14,381 bases of DNA from Bacteroidota bacterium (lineage in GTDB: Bacteria; Bacteroidota; Bacteroidia; Flavobacteriales; Flavobacteriaceae): assembly GCA_023457535.1 (NCBI GenBank), contig JAEWLN010000021.1:1-14381 (forward strand), read 5' to 3'. Both the position numbers and the translations under genes were made by a program. This document shows positions 1-7,814 of the stretch, piece by piece. The notes beneath the pieces were generated by a model. That model saw only the letters and a list, made by a program, of their open reading frames with translations, did not search any database and was not told the origin of the DNA. The first letter of the stretch is position 1. Each line of letters starts with the position of its first letter.

Positions 1-283
1 CATCAACGGATTCATGCAGATGAGCAAGCCATGTTTCGAAATGTTCGCGCAGCAGTGGCGTTTTTGCATGCAGGTCAAGGTGGATCTGCAACACGTTTTT
101 GTGGTATTGTCCGGAATTCAGCACGACCACCTCCCAAAAATCGACAATCTTGGGCAGGTGCGTTTCAAGTTGGATTTTGGCCACATCGGTGAAGATATAA
201 CCAATTGAATTATCGGCGAGCAGCCTGGTGTAAAATTGCGCCATGAGTTGCTCAAGGTCGGCGCGCGTCTGGATATCTGTCAT
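1..283 (-). CDS. Group III truncated hemoglobin (5' part, cut by window edge)
   Basis: Small heme protein of the truncated hemoglobin family, group III; proposed roles in the family are oxygen or nitric oxide binding, and the exact job here is unknown. The 94 visible residues start MTDIQTRADL and show the family pattern: Phe17-Tyr18 (Tyr18 at the B10 heme-pocket site), IGYIF at 27-31, THLPKIVDFW at 41-50, His68 in QIHLDL as the proximal heme ligand, then the HFETWL segment at 81-86. The rest lies beyond base 1. The ATG at 283 is chosen because the DI..R.DL residues it includes are usual in the family; ATG at 243 would remove them. A terminator hairpin ends directly at this start codon, which raises the question of how the gene is transcribed. 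No signal peptide, so cytoplasmic. Family assignment is by recalled motifs. Confidence 0.88.
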   Translation of the reverse strand, partial: MTDIQTRADLEQLMAQFYTRLLADNSIGYIFTDVAKIQLETHLPKIVDFWEVVVLNSGQYHKNVLQIHLDLHAKTPLLREHFETWLAHLHESVD

Positions 284-313
284 AAAAAAAATGTCCCGCT
301 CATCACGGGACAT
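284..313 (-). terminator. Rho-independent terminator after gcvP
   Basis: On the minus strand, ATGTCCCG (313-306) pairs perfectly with CGGGACAT (298-291) around a 7-base loop and is followed by seven T (290-284). It lies 5 bases after the gcvP stop codon. The T-run ends exactly at the ATG of the hemoglobin gene, so the hairpin occupies the whole leader region where its ribosome would bind. Confidence 0.85.
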
Positions 314-317
314 CGGT

Positions 318-3167
318 TTAGTTTTTCATATAAGCTTCAATGGGTGCGCAACTGCAAATCAGGTTGCGGTCGCCATACGCATCATCGGCGCGGCGTACGC
401 TTGGCCAGAATTTATTGTCGGCGATGTATTCCAGCGGAAACGCTGCCTGCTCGCGCGTGTACGGGAAAGCCCACACATCGGCAGTGACCATGGCCAGCGT
501 GTGCGGCGAATTTTTAAGGACGTTGTTTTTATCGTCTGCACTCGCGGCTTCAATTTCTTTGCGGATCGAAATCATCGCGTCGCAAAAACGGTCGAGTTCT
601 TCAAGGTTTTCACTTTCCGTAGGTTCGATCATGAGCGTTCCGGCTACAGGAAACGATACTGTAGGGGCGTGGAAGCCGTAATCCATCAGGCGTTTTGCGA
701 TGTCCGTCACTTCGATGCCTTTTTGCTTGAACGGACGGCATTCGAGAATCATCTCATGCGCAGCACGTCCCATTTCGCCGGTGTACAATGTGTCGTAATG
801 GCCGGCGAGGCGTTCTTTGATATAATTGGCATTCAGGATGGCTGTTTTGGTCGCATTGGTCAGTCCTTCCGCGCCCAGCATTGTGATGTAGCCGTAAGAA
901 ATCAGGCATACCAACGCCGATCCCCAGGGTGCGGCAGAAACGGCTGTGATTGCGTTTTCGCCGCCTGTCGGGATGACAGGATTGCCCGGTAAAAATGGAA
1001 CCAGGTGCGGGGCAACGCAAATAGGACCTACGCCCGGACCGCCACCGCCATGCGGGATGGCAAATGTTTTGTGCAAATTGAGGTGGCATACATCCGCACC
1101 AATGGTAGCCGGATTGGTCAGGCCTACCTGCGCGTTCATATTGGCGCCGTCCATGTAAACCTGCCCGCCGTTGTCGTGGATGATTTGGGTCACTTCGATA
1201 ATGGAAGCTTCGTAAACGCCATGTGTCGACGGATAGGTGACCATCAGGCAAGACAGGTTGTCCTTGTGCTCGATGGCTTTTTGGCGCAAATCGTCCACAT
1301 CGATGTTGCCGTTTTCAAGCGTTTTGGTCACGATGATCTCCATGCCGGCCATCGCCGCAGAGGCCGGGTTGGTCCCATGTGCCGAGGCCGGGATAAGCGC
1401 AATGTTCCGATGGACATCGCCACGCGAATGGTGGTAGGCGCGAATGGCCATAAGTCCTGCGTATTCGCCCTGCGCCCCCGAATTGGGCTGGAGCGACGTG
1501 CCTGCAAAACCGGTGACCACATTGAGCTGGTGTTCGAGTTTTTGGAGCATTTCCTGATAACCGGCAGCCTGATCGAGCGGCGCAAACGGGTGGATGTTGT
1601 TCCAGCACGCCATCGACAGCGGCAACATTTCGGCAGCCGCATTGAGCTTCATCGTACACGAACCAAGAGAAATCATCGAATGGTTCAGCGCAAGGTCTTT
1701 GCGTTCGAGCATTTTGATGTAGCGCATCAAAGCCGTTTCAGAATGGTATTTGTTGAACACCTCATGGCTCAGGAATGCAGAAGTTCTTTGCAGATTTTTT
1801 GGGATCGACGGCACTTCTGAAAGGTTTTGGATCTGGTCCGCCGATTTTCCGGTCACCTCGGCGAAAATGCCTGTTATTTTGTTCAGATCGGCGATGGAAA
1901 CGGTTTCGTTAAGCGCGATCGAAATGGTTTCGGCGTCCGGATAATAAAAGTTGATTTCGTGTTTTTCGGCGATCGCTTTGACTTTCGCCGCATCGGCTTT
2001 GACTGTAATGGTGTCGAAAAAAGCACTATTCATTTGGTACAACCCGAGTTTTTCCAAAGCATTGGCCAATGTGGCAGCGCAGGCGTGAACCTTGGATGCG
2101 ATGTGCTGCAACCCTTTTGGTCCGTGGTAAACGGCGTACATCCCGGCCATTACGGCGAGTAAAACCTGCGCGGTGCAGATGTTCGATGTGGCTTTATCGC
2201 GTTTGATGTGCTGTTCGCGGGTTTGCAACGCCATGCGCAGAGCGCGGTTGCCGTCGGTGTCGATCGTCAGTCCGATGATACGGCCCGGCATCGACCGTTT
2301 GTATTCTTCTTTGGTCGCAAAATAAGCGGCATGCGGCCCGCCGTAGCCCAGTGGAATGCCAAAGCGCTGCGTGGTTCCGAACACCACATCGGCGCCCATT
2401 TCGCCCGGCGACACCAGAGCGACAAGGCTCAGGATATCGGCCCCGACCGCGGTTTTTATGTCATTGGCTTTGGCCTTGGCGATGAATCCTGCATAATCGA
2501 ACACTTGCCCGAGTTTGCCCGGATATTGCAGCATGGCGCCAAAAAATGCACCCGAAAAATCAAAAGTTTCATGATTGCCCACCACGAGTTCCACGCCGAT
2601 GGGTGTCGCGCGCGTTTGGAGTACGGACAGCGTTTGCGGCAAAATCTCGTCAGAGACAAAAAATTTATTGACGTTGTTTTTCTTTAGCTCGCGCGAGCGC
2701 ACGTCGAACAAAAGCGCCATCGCTTCAGCAGCGGCAGTCCCTTCGTCAAGCAGTGAGGCATTGGCGATTTCCATACCGGTAAGCTCGATGACCATCGTTT
2801 GGAAATTCAGGATCGCTTCAAGCCTTCCCTGCGCGATTTCGGCCTGGTACGGCGTGTAAGCGGTATACCAACCCGGATTTTCAAACACATTGCGCTGGAT
2901 GACGGCCGGAACGATGGACTGGTGATAGCCCAAACCAATGTACGACTGGAACACCTTGTTTTTGGCACCCAATTGCGTAATGTGATTCAGGTACTCGTAT
3001 TCGGTCATCGCAGGATCGAGCGCGAGCGGCGATTGGAGGCGGATGTCGTCGGGCAGCGTTTCATAAATGAGCTGGTCCAGGGTTTCCGTGCCGATGGTTT
3101 GAAGCATGTGCGTCAAATCTTCTTCGCGCGGGCCGATGTGTCGTAATGCAAAAGCGTCTGTTTTCAT
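318..3167 (-). CDS. gcvP: Glycine dehydrogenase (decarboxylating), P-protein of the glycine cleavage system
   Basis: Pyridoxal-phosphate enzyme that decarboxylates glycine and passes the aminomethyl group to the lipoyl arm of H-protein; with T-, H- and L-proteins it feeds one-carbon units into folate. Cytoplasmic. The 949 residues match the usual length of the single-chain form, in which an N-terminal half (about 1-450) and a C-terminal half resemble each other. The PLP lysine is K700 in HLNLHKTF, followed by the glycine-rich run PHGGGGPGVG. The N-terminal half holds QRFGIPLGYGGPHAA. The start is ATG at 3167; a TTG one codon upstream would add a single residue and is less likely. It is transcribed alone here: the other glycine cleavage genes are not in the window, a TAnnTTTG box lies upstream and a terminator directly follows. 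Confidence 0.98.
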   Translation of the reverse strand: MKTDAFALRHIGPREEDLTHMLQTIGTETLDQLIYETLPDDIRLQSPLALDPAMTEYEYLNHITQLGAKNKVFQSYIGLGYHQSIVPAVIQRNVFENPGWYTAYTPYQAEIAQGRLEAILNFQTMVIELTGMEIANASLLDEGTAAAEAMALLFDVRSRELKKNNVNKFFVSDEILPQTLSVLQTRATPIGVELVVGNHETFDFSGAFFGAMLQYPGKLGQVFDYAGFIAKAKANDIKTAVGADILSLVALVSPGEMGADVVFGTTQRFGIPLGYGGPHAAYFATKEEYKRSMPGRIIGLTIDTDGNRALRMALQTREQHIKRDKATSNICTAQVLLAVMAGMYAVYHGPKGLQHIASKVHACAATLANALEKLGLYQMNSAFFDTITVKADAAKVKAIAEKHEINFYYPDAETISIALNETVSIADLNKITGIFAEVTGKSADQIQNLSEVPSIPKNLQRTSAFLSHEVFNKYHSETALMRYIKMLERKDLALNHSMISLGSCTMKLNAAAEMLPLSMACWNNIHPFAPLDQAAGYQEMLQKLEHQLNVVTGFAGTSLQPNSGAQGEYAGLMAIRAYHHSRGDVHRNIALIPASAHGTNPASAAMAGMEIIVTKTLENGNIDVDDLRQKAIEHKDNLSCLMVTYPSTHGVYEASIIEVTQIIHDNGGQVYMDGANMNAQVGLTNPATIGADVCHLNLHKTFAIPHGGGGPGVGPICVAPHLVPFLPGNPVIPTGGENAITAVSAAPWGSALVCLISYGYITMLGAEGLTNATKTAILNANYIKERLAGHYDTLYTGEMGRAAHEMILECRPFKQKGIEVTDIAKRLMDYGFHAPTVSFPVAGTLMIEPTESENLEELDRFCDAMISIRKEIEAASADDKNNVLKNSPHTLAMVTADVWAFPYTREQAAFPLEYIADNKFWPSVRRADDAYGDRNLICSCAPIEAYMKN

Positions 3168-3219
3168 CAAAAAAAGTTGTGTTTTTAAGTGGCGTAAAAT
3201 TAGAGATTAATCCCAAATC

Positions 3220-3227
3220 CAAACGTA
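3220..3227 (-). promoter_or_regulatory. Candidate -7 box (TACGTTTG) upstream of gcvP
   Basis: The minus strand reads TACGTTTG, an exact match to the Bacteroidota -7 consensus TAnnTTTG, 52 bases before the gcvP ATG. No TTG stands at the usual spacing of about 19 bases upstream (the sequence there is TTC), so only half of the promoter is convincing. It lies in the 132-base region between gcvP and the divergent UbiA-like gene. No exact TAnnTTTG box was found for the plus-strand gene. Confidence 0.5.
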
Positions 3228-3299
3228 CTTTTAACAGCAATTTTTTTGAATTTTTCAACCGATAGGCGTCTTTATTAACAGATTGGTTAATTTTACGCA

Positions 3300-4136
3300 A
3301 TGGCACTGTTCAAGCGGTTTTTCGATTTTTACCTTCAGGGCAGCCTGCATGTGGCGCTGTCGGTTTACGCACTGGTTCGCATCACTGAGCGCGTGCTGGG
3401 ATTGCCGCATGATCCGTATGTAGCGTGGTTTGGATTTTTCGGGACGGTTGTCGGGTATAATTTTGTCAAGTACGACGCCATTGCCAGATCGGGGAAAAGC
3501 CGTCAAGTGGGGGAGATGCCGTTTGAGATCCGCGTTTTTATCGGCCTGAGCACCATCGCGTTTGCCGGGGCCGGCTATTGTTTTTTGCACCTGGAACCCA
3601 CCACGAAATGGCTGTCCGCACTCTGCGTTGCGATCACCGCGCTCTATACGCTGCCGTTTTTCCCGAACCGCAAAAGCGCGCGCAGCTGGGCCGGACTCAA
3701 AATTTATATTGTCGCGTTGTGCTGGGTGGGCGTGACCGTCGTGATGCCCGTGCTGAACGCCGCAATGCCCCTTACCGCAGACTTTTACATTGTGTGCGTC
3801 AAGCGGTTCATTCTTATCGTGGTGTTGTTGTTCATTTTTGAGATCATCGACTTGGCGTGGGACGATCCGCATCTTAAAACGGTTCCGCAGCAGATTGGGG
3901 TGGCCAACACGAAGAAACTCGGCGTTTTGCTGATGATCTTATTTCTTATCCTGGAACTGTTCCAACTCGATGAAAGTTTTCCGCGCTTTGCGGCCAGCGT
4001 AGCGTTGCTGGGCGTTACATCGGCAATGCTGTACTTTGCTGATCCTTCGCGCAGCCGGTATTATACTACTTTTTGGGCAGAAAGCATCCCGATTTTGTGG
4101 TGGGCAATGCTTGTGCTGGTGGAAAACCCATGGTAA
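3300..4136 (+). CDS. UbiA-like integral membrane protein with an altered first Asp-rich motif
   Basis: Polytopic membrane protein of 278 residues with about seven to eight hydrophobic segments, resembling the UbiA superfamily of prenyltransferases, which attach isoprenoid chains to aromatic or sugar acceptors. The second motif is good: EIIDLAWDDPHLKTVP at 181-196 has D184, D188, D189 and the K-T-x-P expected after a UbiA Asp-rich loop. YTLPFFPNRK at 116-125 with K134 matches the loop before the next helix. The first motif, normally NDxxDxxxD, reads NFVKYDAIAR at 54-63, keeping the Asn and one Asp only. It may therefore use an unusual substrate, or may no longer be a prenyltransferase. It starts at ATG 3300, divergent from gcvP; a secreted PEGA-like protein follows after about 120 bases. 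The true substrate cannot be told from sequence. Confidence 0.72.
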   Translation: MALFKRFFDFYLQGSLHVALSVYALVRITERVLGLPHDPYVAWFGFFGTVVGYNFVKYDAIARSGKSRQVGEMPFEIRVFIGLSTIAFAGAGYCFLHLEPTTKWLSALCVAITALYTLPFFPNRKSARSWAGLKIYIVALCWVGVTVVMPVLNAAMPLTADFYIVCVKRFILIVVLLFIFEIIDLAWDDPHLKTVPQQIGVANTKKLGVLLMILFLILELFQLDESFPRFAASVALLGVTSAMLYFADPSRSRYYTTFWAESIPILWWAMLVLVENPW

Positions 4137-4214
4137 AATCACCCGATAATTTAGAGGAAAAATCTCATTAACAGCACGTGGCGATTTTTTTTTAGCTTAT
4201 ATTGCGAATTCATT

Positions 4215-4222
4215 TACATTTG
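4215..4222 (+). promoter_or_regulatory. Candidate -7 box (TACATTTG) for the PEGA-like gene
   Basis: TACATTTG matches the Bacteroidota -7 consensus TAnnTTTG exactly. The expected -33 region is only T-rich, without TTG. Transcription from here would begin near 4229. That leaves about 29 bases before ATG 4258 but only about 5 before the in-frame ATG at 4234, which supports 4258 as the true start. Confidence 0.55.
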
Positions 4223-4257
4223 CAACCGATAGTATGCATAACCCTAAATATTTATCT

Positions 4258-4920
4258 ATGACTTTTAAAATTACCCTTTTGGCATTATTTGCCAGCGCAA
4301 TGTCTTATGCGCAAACAGTAAAAATCAGTGCTTCTGAGCCCGATGCGTCCATTATCGTAAACGGGCAACGCGTAGGCCAGGGCAACTTCAAATTGAACCT
4401 TGACAAAAAGGAATGTTACAAAATCAAGGCGGAAAAACCGGGATTCCTGCGTTACGAAGCTACGGTTTGCGGCAAAAAGGCCGGTCCGGAAGCTCCTAAA
4501 AGCCTGTATTTTGAAATGAAGAAAGACGATGCTGAAGAAGCGTCGATCAAAACAGATCAGGCCAACATCGACTTTGAAATCGAGGTCAACAAAGACCTTG
4601 ATATCACCGAGGCCTGGAAACTGACCACGCAAATTGTCACCGATTATTTCGACGCAATTGAAGTGAGCGACAAAGAAACCTCTTACCTCAGGACCGCGTG
4701 GAGCGTGCAGTCATTTCAGCAAAACACGATCCGCACCCGATTGATCATCAAACTGGCCAAATCCAATCCGCTTACCTTTAAAGTAAAACTCAACAGCGAA
4801 GCGTCCGGTTCGAACTCCACAAGTGTGAAGGCCGATGAGCAATTCCGCGACTGGGACAGGATTTTGCGCAAATACAGAAACGTCATTTCTGACTTTTCAA
4901 CGCGTTTGTCCAAAAAATAA
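4258..4920 (+). CDS. Secreted PEGA-like domain protein of unknown function
   Basis: Predicted exported protein of 220 residues. The start at ATG 4258 gives a clean signal peptide, MTFKITLLALFASAMSYA, with a likely cut before QTVKIS; the upstream ATG at 4234 would add eight polar residues in front of it. Residues about 24-75 (EPDASIIVNGQRVGQGNFKL, then YKIKAEKPGF) resemble a PEGA-type beta domain, in which a small ligand-like loop is followed by a strand and a KPGF/KPGY turn. Two cysteines (CYKIKAEK and TVCGKK) could form a disulfide in the periplasm. The C-terminal 120 residues (FEIEVNKDLDITEAW onward) are mixed alpha/beta and match nothing I recognise. There is no lipobox, so it is probably a soluble periplasmic protein. 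A terminator follows directly. The PEGA call is by pattern only. Confidence 0.65.
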   Translation: MTFKITLLALFASAMSYAQTVKISASEPDASIIVNGQRVGQGNFKLNLDKKECYKIKAEKPGFLRYEATVCGKKAGPEAPKSLYFEMKKDDAEEASIKTDQANIDFEIEVNKDLDITEAWKLTTQIVTDYFDAIEVSDKETSYLRTAWSVQSFQQNTIRTRLIIKLAKSNPLTFKVKLNSEASGSNSTSVKADEQFRDWDRILRKYRNVISDFSTRLSKK

Positions 4921-4940
4921 GATTTGCTGATGGCAAAAAT

Positions 4941-4972
4941 AACCGGCCTTTCATTGGAGGCCGGTTTTTTTT
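4941..4972. terminator. Bidirectional terminator between convergent genes
   Basis: AACCGGCCT (4941-4949) pairs with AGGCCGGTT (4958-4966) around an 8-base loop, followed on the plus strand by a run of eight T (4965-4972). Read on the minus strand, the same stem is followed by TATTTTTG, so it can also end transcripts of the M3 peptidase gene whose stop is about 35 bases away. Confidence 0.88.
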
Positions 4973-5006
4973 ATGCCCGATGCACATCGGTAAGGCGGTG
5001 TCCGGG

Positions 5007-7034
5007 TCAAATCAATCCCGCGCGCTTTAACAGCGCATCGGCTTTGGGCTCCTTGCCGCGGAATCGCTTGTACAATACCATTGGATGTTCCGTGCCGCCT
5101 TTGGACAGGATATTTTCTTTGAACCTGGCCGCAACCTCGCTGTTGAAAATGCCATTTTCTTTAAAGTATTCAAAGGCGTCCGCATCGAGCACCTCGGCCC
5201 ATTTGTAGCTGTAATAACCCGATGAATAGCCGCCCTGGAAAATGTGGGAAAATGCCGTGCTCATGGCGTTTGAATCCACATCGGGATAAAGTTTTGTGGC
5301 GGCGAACTGCTCATCCTCAAACGATTTCATATCCGTGATCCCCGACGGGTCCTGCGCATGCCAGCCCATATCGAGCAACCCGAAACTCAACTGGCGCAGC
5401 GTAGCCATACCTTGTTGGAAACTCGCGCTTTCCTTGATTTTTGCAATATATTGATCGGGGATGACCTCGCCGGTTTGGTAATGTTTTGCAAACAACGCGA
5501 GCGCTTCAGGCTCGTAGCACCAGTTTTCAAAAATCTGGCTCGGCAGTTCGACAAAATCCCAGTAGACGCTCGTGCCGGAAAGATTGGGGTAGGTGGTATC
5601 GGCGAGCATGCCGTGGAGCGCGTGCCCGAATTCATGGAACAGTGTCGTGACTTCATTGAACGTAAGCAAAGACGGCTTGGTTGCCGTTGGTTTGGTAAAG
5701 TTGCACACAATCGACACATGCGGGCGTTCGTTATGGCCACCAAAGATGTACTGCGATTTGAACGATGTCATCCAGGCGCCGTTGCGCTTGCCCTTGCGCG
5801 GAAAAAAGTCGGCGTAGAAAATGGACACAAGCCTACCGGAAACATCGTGCACTTCGTACGTCACCACATCCGGATGGTATTTATCGATGTCAGATACCTC
5901 GTTGAACGTAAGTCCAAACAGTTTGCCTGCCACCGTAAACGCGCCTTCAAGTACATTTTCGAGCTTGAAATACGGCTTTAGTTTTTCATCGTCAAGGTCA
6001 AAGCGCTGCTGTTTGAGCTTTTCAGAATAGTAGGCGCCATCCCATTTTTCGAGCCTGTCGATGCCGTGGATTTGTCTGGCGAACGCTTCAAGTTCAGCAA
6101 ATTCCCGTAGCGCCGCGGGTTTGGCCTTGTCGAGCAGATCCTTTAAAAACGCCTTGACTTTGACCGGGCTTTCGGCCATGCGTTCTTCGAGCACAAAATG
6201 CGCATGCGTTTCGTAACCCAGTAATTGTGCGCGATCGTGGCGCAACCTGGCGATTTTGAGCACAATCTCCCGGTTGTCGCGCTCATTGGCACGAAACGCT
6301 TTTGCGCCGTTGGCGATCGCCATTTGTTTGCGCAAATCGCGGTTGTCCGCATAGGTTACAAACGGTATGTAGCTCGGGTAGTCGAGGGTAAACACCCAAC
6401 CTTGTTTATCGCGGCTCCGGGCTTCTTCAGCGGCGGCCTCGACAATGCCTTCAGGCAATCCGGCCAGGTCTTCCTGGCGGGTCAGGTGCAATTCGAAATC
6501 ATGTGTTTCCGCCAGGACATTCTCGCCAAATTCGAGGCTCAATTTAGAAAGTTCCATATCGATCTGGCGCAGCTTCTCCTTTTGGTCGTCCGGCAGGTTG
6601 GCGCCGTTGCGTGCAAAACCTTTGTATTTTTTGTCGAGCAAGGTGGCTTGTTCGGCCGTCAGGTTCAATGATGCGCGGTGTTCATAAACGGCCTTCACGC
6701 GCGCAAACAACGCAGGATTCAGCCGGATGTCATTAGAAAATTCGCTTAGCATGGGCGAGACCTTCTGCGCGATCTTCTGGATCTCGTCATTGGTTTCAGC
6801 CGAATGCAGGTTAAAAAAAATACTCGACACCCTGTCCAGCGTGTTGCCCGCATACGAAAGCGCCTCGATGGTGTTTTCAAACGTAGGCGGCTGCGGGTTT
6901 TGCGCGATTTTGTCTATTTCCGTCCTGGCGCGCGCAATGGCTTCTGTAAAAGCAGGCAGGAAATCCTGTGTTTTGATTTGCGCAAAGGGCGCCGTATCGT
7001 GTTTGGTGTTGAATCTGGAAGTGAGTACGTTCAT
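5007..7034 (-). CDS. M3 family zinc metallopeptidase (oligopeptidase A / dipeptidyl carboxypeptidase type)
   Basis: Zinc peptidase that degrades short peptides in the cytoplasm; no signal peptide is present. Its 675 residues are close to the roughly 680 of E. coli Dcp and oligopeptidase A. The catalytic motif is HEFGH: His467 and His471 bind zinc and Glu468 is the base. The third ligand is Glu496 in DFVELPSQ, 25 residues further on, exactly as in the family. GTSVYWDFVELPSQIFENW around 487-505 resembles Dcp, and the C-terminal GGYSSGYYSYKWAEVLDAD is the usual substrate-closing segment of M3. Whether it removes C-terminal dipeptides (Dcp) or acts as an endopeptidase (PrlC) cannot be decided by eye, so no symbol is given. 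The start is ATG 7034. It reads away from purE, separated by 152 bases that hold a structured repeat on the opposite strand. Confidence 0.95.
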   Translation of the reverse strand: MNVLTSRFNTKHDTAPFAQIKTQDFLPAFTEAIARARTEIDKIAQNPQPPTFENTIEALSYAGNTLDRVSSIFFNLHSAETNDEIQKIAQKVSPMLSEFSNDIRLNPALFARVKAVYEHRASLNLTAEQATLLDKKYKGFARNGANLPDDQKEKLRQIDMELSKLSLEFGENVLAETHDFELHLTRQEDLAGLPEGIVEAAAEEARSRDKQGWVFTLDYPSYIPFVTYADNRDLRKQMAIANGAKAFRANERDNREIVLKIARLRHDRAQLLGYETHAHFVLEERMAESPVKVKAFLKDLLDKAKPAALREFAELEAFARQIHGIDRLEKWDGAYYSEKLKQQRFDLDDEKLKPYFKLENVLEGAFTVAGKLFGLTFNEVSDIDKYHPDVVTYEVHDVSGRLVSIFYADFFPRKGKRNGAWMTSFKSQYIFGGHNERPHVSIVCNFTKPTATKPSLLTFNEVTTLFHEFGHALHGMLADTTYPNLSGTSVYWDFVELPSQIFENWCYEPEALALFAKHYQTGEVIPDQYIAKIKESASFQQGMATLRQLSFGLLDMGWHAQDPSGITDMKSFEDEQFAATKLYPDVDSNAMSTAFSHIFQGGYSSGYYSYKWAEVLDADAFEYFKENGIFNSEVAARFKENILSKGGTEHPMVLYKRFRGKEPKADALLKRAGLI

Positions 7035-7077
7035 GGCGTGGCTATTGGAGTTGAAAATGATCCTGTAACGGCAAGCC

Positions 7078-7159
7078 TAGCCCCGATGGGCAGCGGCATC
7101 CTTTATGGCCGTTTCTTTAACGGGCATAAAGATAAAGCAGACAGCGGGAAATAGCTCCT
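7078..7159 (+). ncRNA. Structured intergenic RNA-like element, copy A
   Basis: Between the M3 gene and purE lies TAGCCCCGAT, then GCAGCGGCATCCTTT, a long hairpin, AAAGATA, and AGCGGGAAATAGCTCC. The hairpin is CTTTATG (7101-7107) with CATAAAG (7125-7131), one G-G mismatch, then CCGTT (7109-7113) with AACGG (7119-7123) around TCTTT. CCCG near 7082-7085 can pair with CGGG near 7144-7147, and AGC with GCT, closing an outer stem. From memory, elements with this pattern (AGCCC-GAT, AGCGG-ATCCTT, hairpin, AAGAT-AGCGG-AGCGGGA-AGCT) recur widely between flavobacterial genes. Flavo-1 RNA is the named candidate, which I could not check. No exact TAnnTTTG box was found in front of it. The strand is set by the orientation of that pattern. 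Confidence 0.55.
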
Positions 7160-7186
7160 AATAAAATGCAAAATAAGCCGCTGAGG

Positions 7187-7666
7187 CTACCTCAAACTCT
7201 CGGACGATTGGTTTACCGTGGCTTTCAGGCCCTCTTTATACGCAACGATTTTTTCGAGGATGCCCGCGTGGTGGCTGCCCAGGATTTGCGCGGCGAGAAT
7301 CCCTGCGTTTTTGGCCCCGTTGAGTGCGACGGTCGCCACGGGAACACCGCCCGGCATTTGCAGGATGGAGAGCACGCTGTCCCAGCCGTCTATCGAATTG
7401 CTCGATTTGATAGGCACCCCAATGACAGGCAACGGCGACATCGAGGCGACCATTCCCGGCAAATGCGCTGCGCCGCCTGCTCCGGCCACAATAACAGAGA
7501 TTCCGCGCAGGTGCGCATTTTTTGAAAAATCGAACAACTTTTCAGGCGTCCGGTGTGCCGACACAATGTCGACCTCCGTTTCAATGCCAAATTGCTTGAG
7601 CACCTCGACGGCCTCTTTCATACACGGCATGTCTGAAATGCTTCCCATGATGATGGCTACTTTCAT
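7187..7666 (-). CDS. purE: N5-carboxyaminoimidazole ribonucleotide mutase
   Basis: Converts N5-CAIR to CAIR in purine synthesis, acting right after PurK. The 159 residues are the usual class I PurE length. Visible motifs are GSISD at 8-12, the SAHRTP loop at 36-41 with catalytic His38, GGAAHLPGMVAS, and the MPGGVPVATVALNGAKNAG segment. The class I assignment fits the presence of purK next to it. The start is ATG 7666 (MKVAIIMGS); a longer reading frame up to 7792 would add 42 residues of low-complexity basic sequence that run into the repeat element and are not part of the family. purK lies 145 bases upstream on the same strand. No exact TAnnTTTG box was seen directly in front of purE, so it may be read from the purK promoter. 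Confidence 0.97.
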   Translation of the reverse strand: MKVAIIMGSISDMPCMKEAVEVLKQFGIETEVDIVSAHRTPEKLFDFSKNAHLRGISVIVAGAGGAAHLPGMVASMSPLPVIGVPIKSSNSIDGWDSVLSILQMPGGVPVATVALNGAKNAGILAAQILGSHHAGILEKIVAYKEGLKATVNQSSESLR

Positions 7667-7744
7667 GCGGTCAATATTAAAGTGAATACTGTTTATTTTT
7701 TGGGCGTTCCGGCGGTGGTCACTTTTGTATTTTACCCGGTGTTT

Positions 7745-7814
7745 GTGGCCGCCGTCGCGCTTTTCGCTGTATCTTTTGCCGCTGCCGCGCAAAAGGATGC
7801 CGCTGCAATCGCTA
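7745..7814 (-). ncRNA. Structured intergenic RNA-like element, copy B (purK-purE spacer)
   Basis: Second copy of the element at 7078-7159, here on the minus strand in the spacer between purK and purE. It shares the 15-base run GCAGCGGCATCCTTT and then AAAGATA with copy A, in the same order and with a hairpin between them. In this copy the stem is CTTTTGC with GCAAAAG (plus-strand arms 7773-7779 and 7789-7795) around 9 bases. The stem sequence differs from copy A while pairing is kept, which supports a real structure. The conserved opening TAGC uses the TAG stop codon of purK (7814-7812). The 3' part (AGCGAAAAGCGCGACGG) is more divergent, so this may be a decayed copy. Confidence 0.5.

Noticed and set aside
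1005..1820. 271-residue plus-strand open frame inside gcvP, and similar long frames at 243-992 and 12626-13387
   Set aside because: All are antisense shadows of strongly conserved genes (gcvP, bphP); GC-rich codons leave few stops on the other strand.
4137..4214. Possible terminator after the UbiA-like gene (GAG..CTC and a later T-run)
   Set aside because: The stem is three to four pairs and is not next to the T-run.
7182..7194. Small hairpin TGAGG-TAG-CCTCA with the purE stop codon in its loop
   Set aside because: Only five base pairs and no proper T-run follows on the minus strand; not convincing as a terminator or regulator.
7667..7792. 42-residue N-terminal extension of PurE
   Set aside because: The class I PurE family starts at MKVAIIMGS, and the extension runs through structured element copy B.
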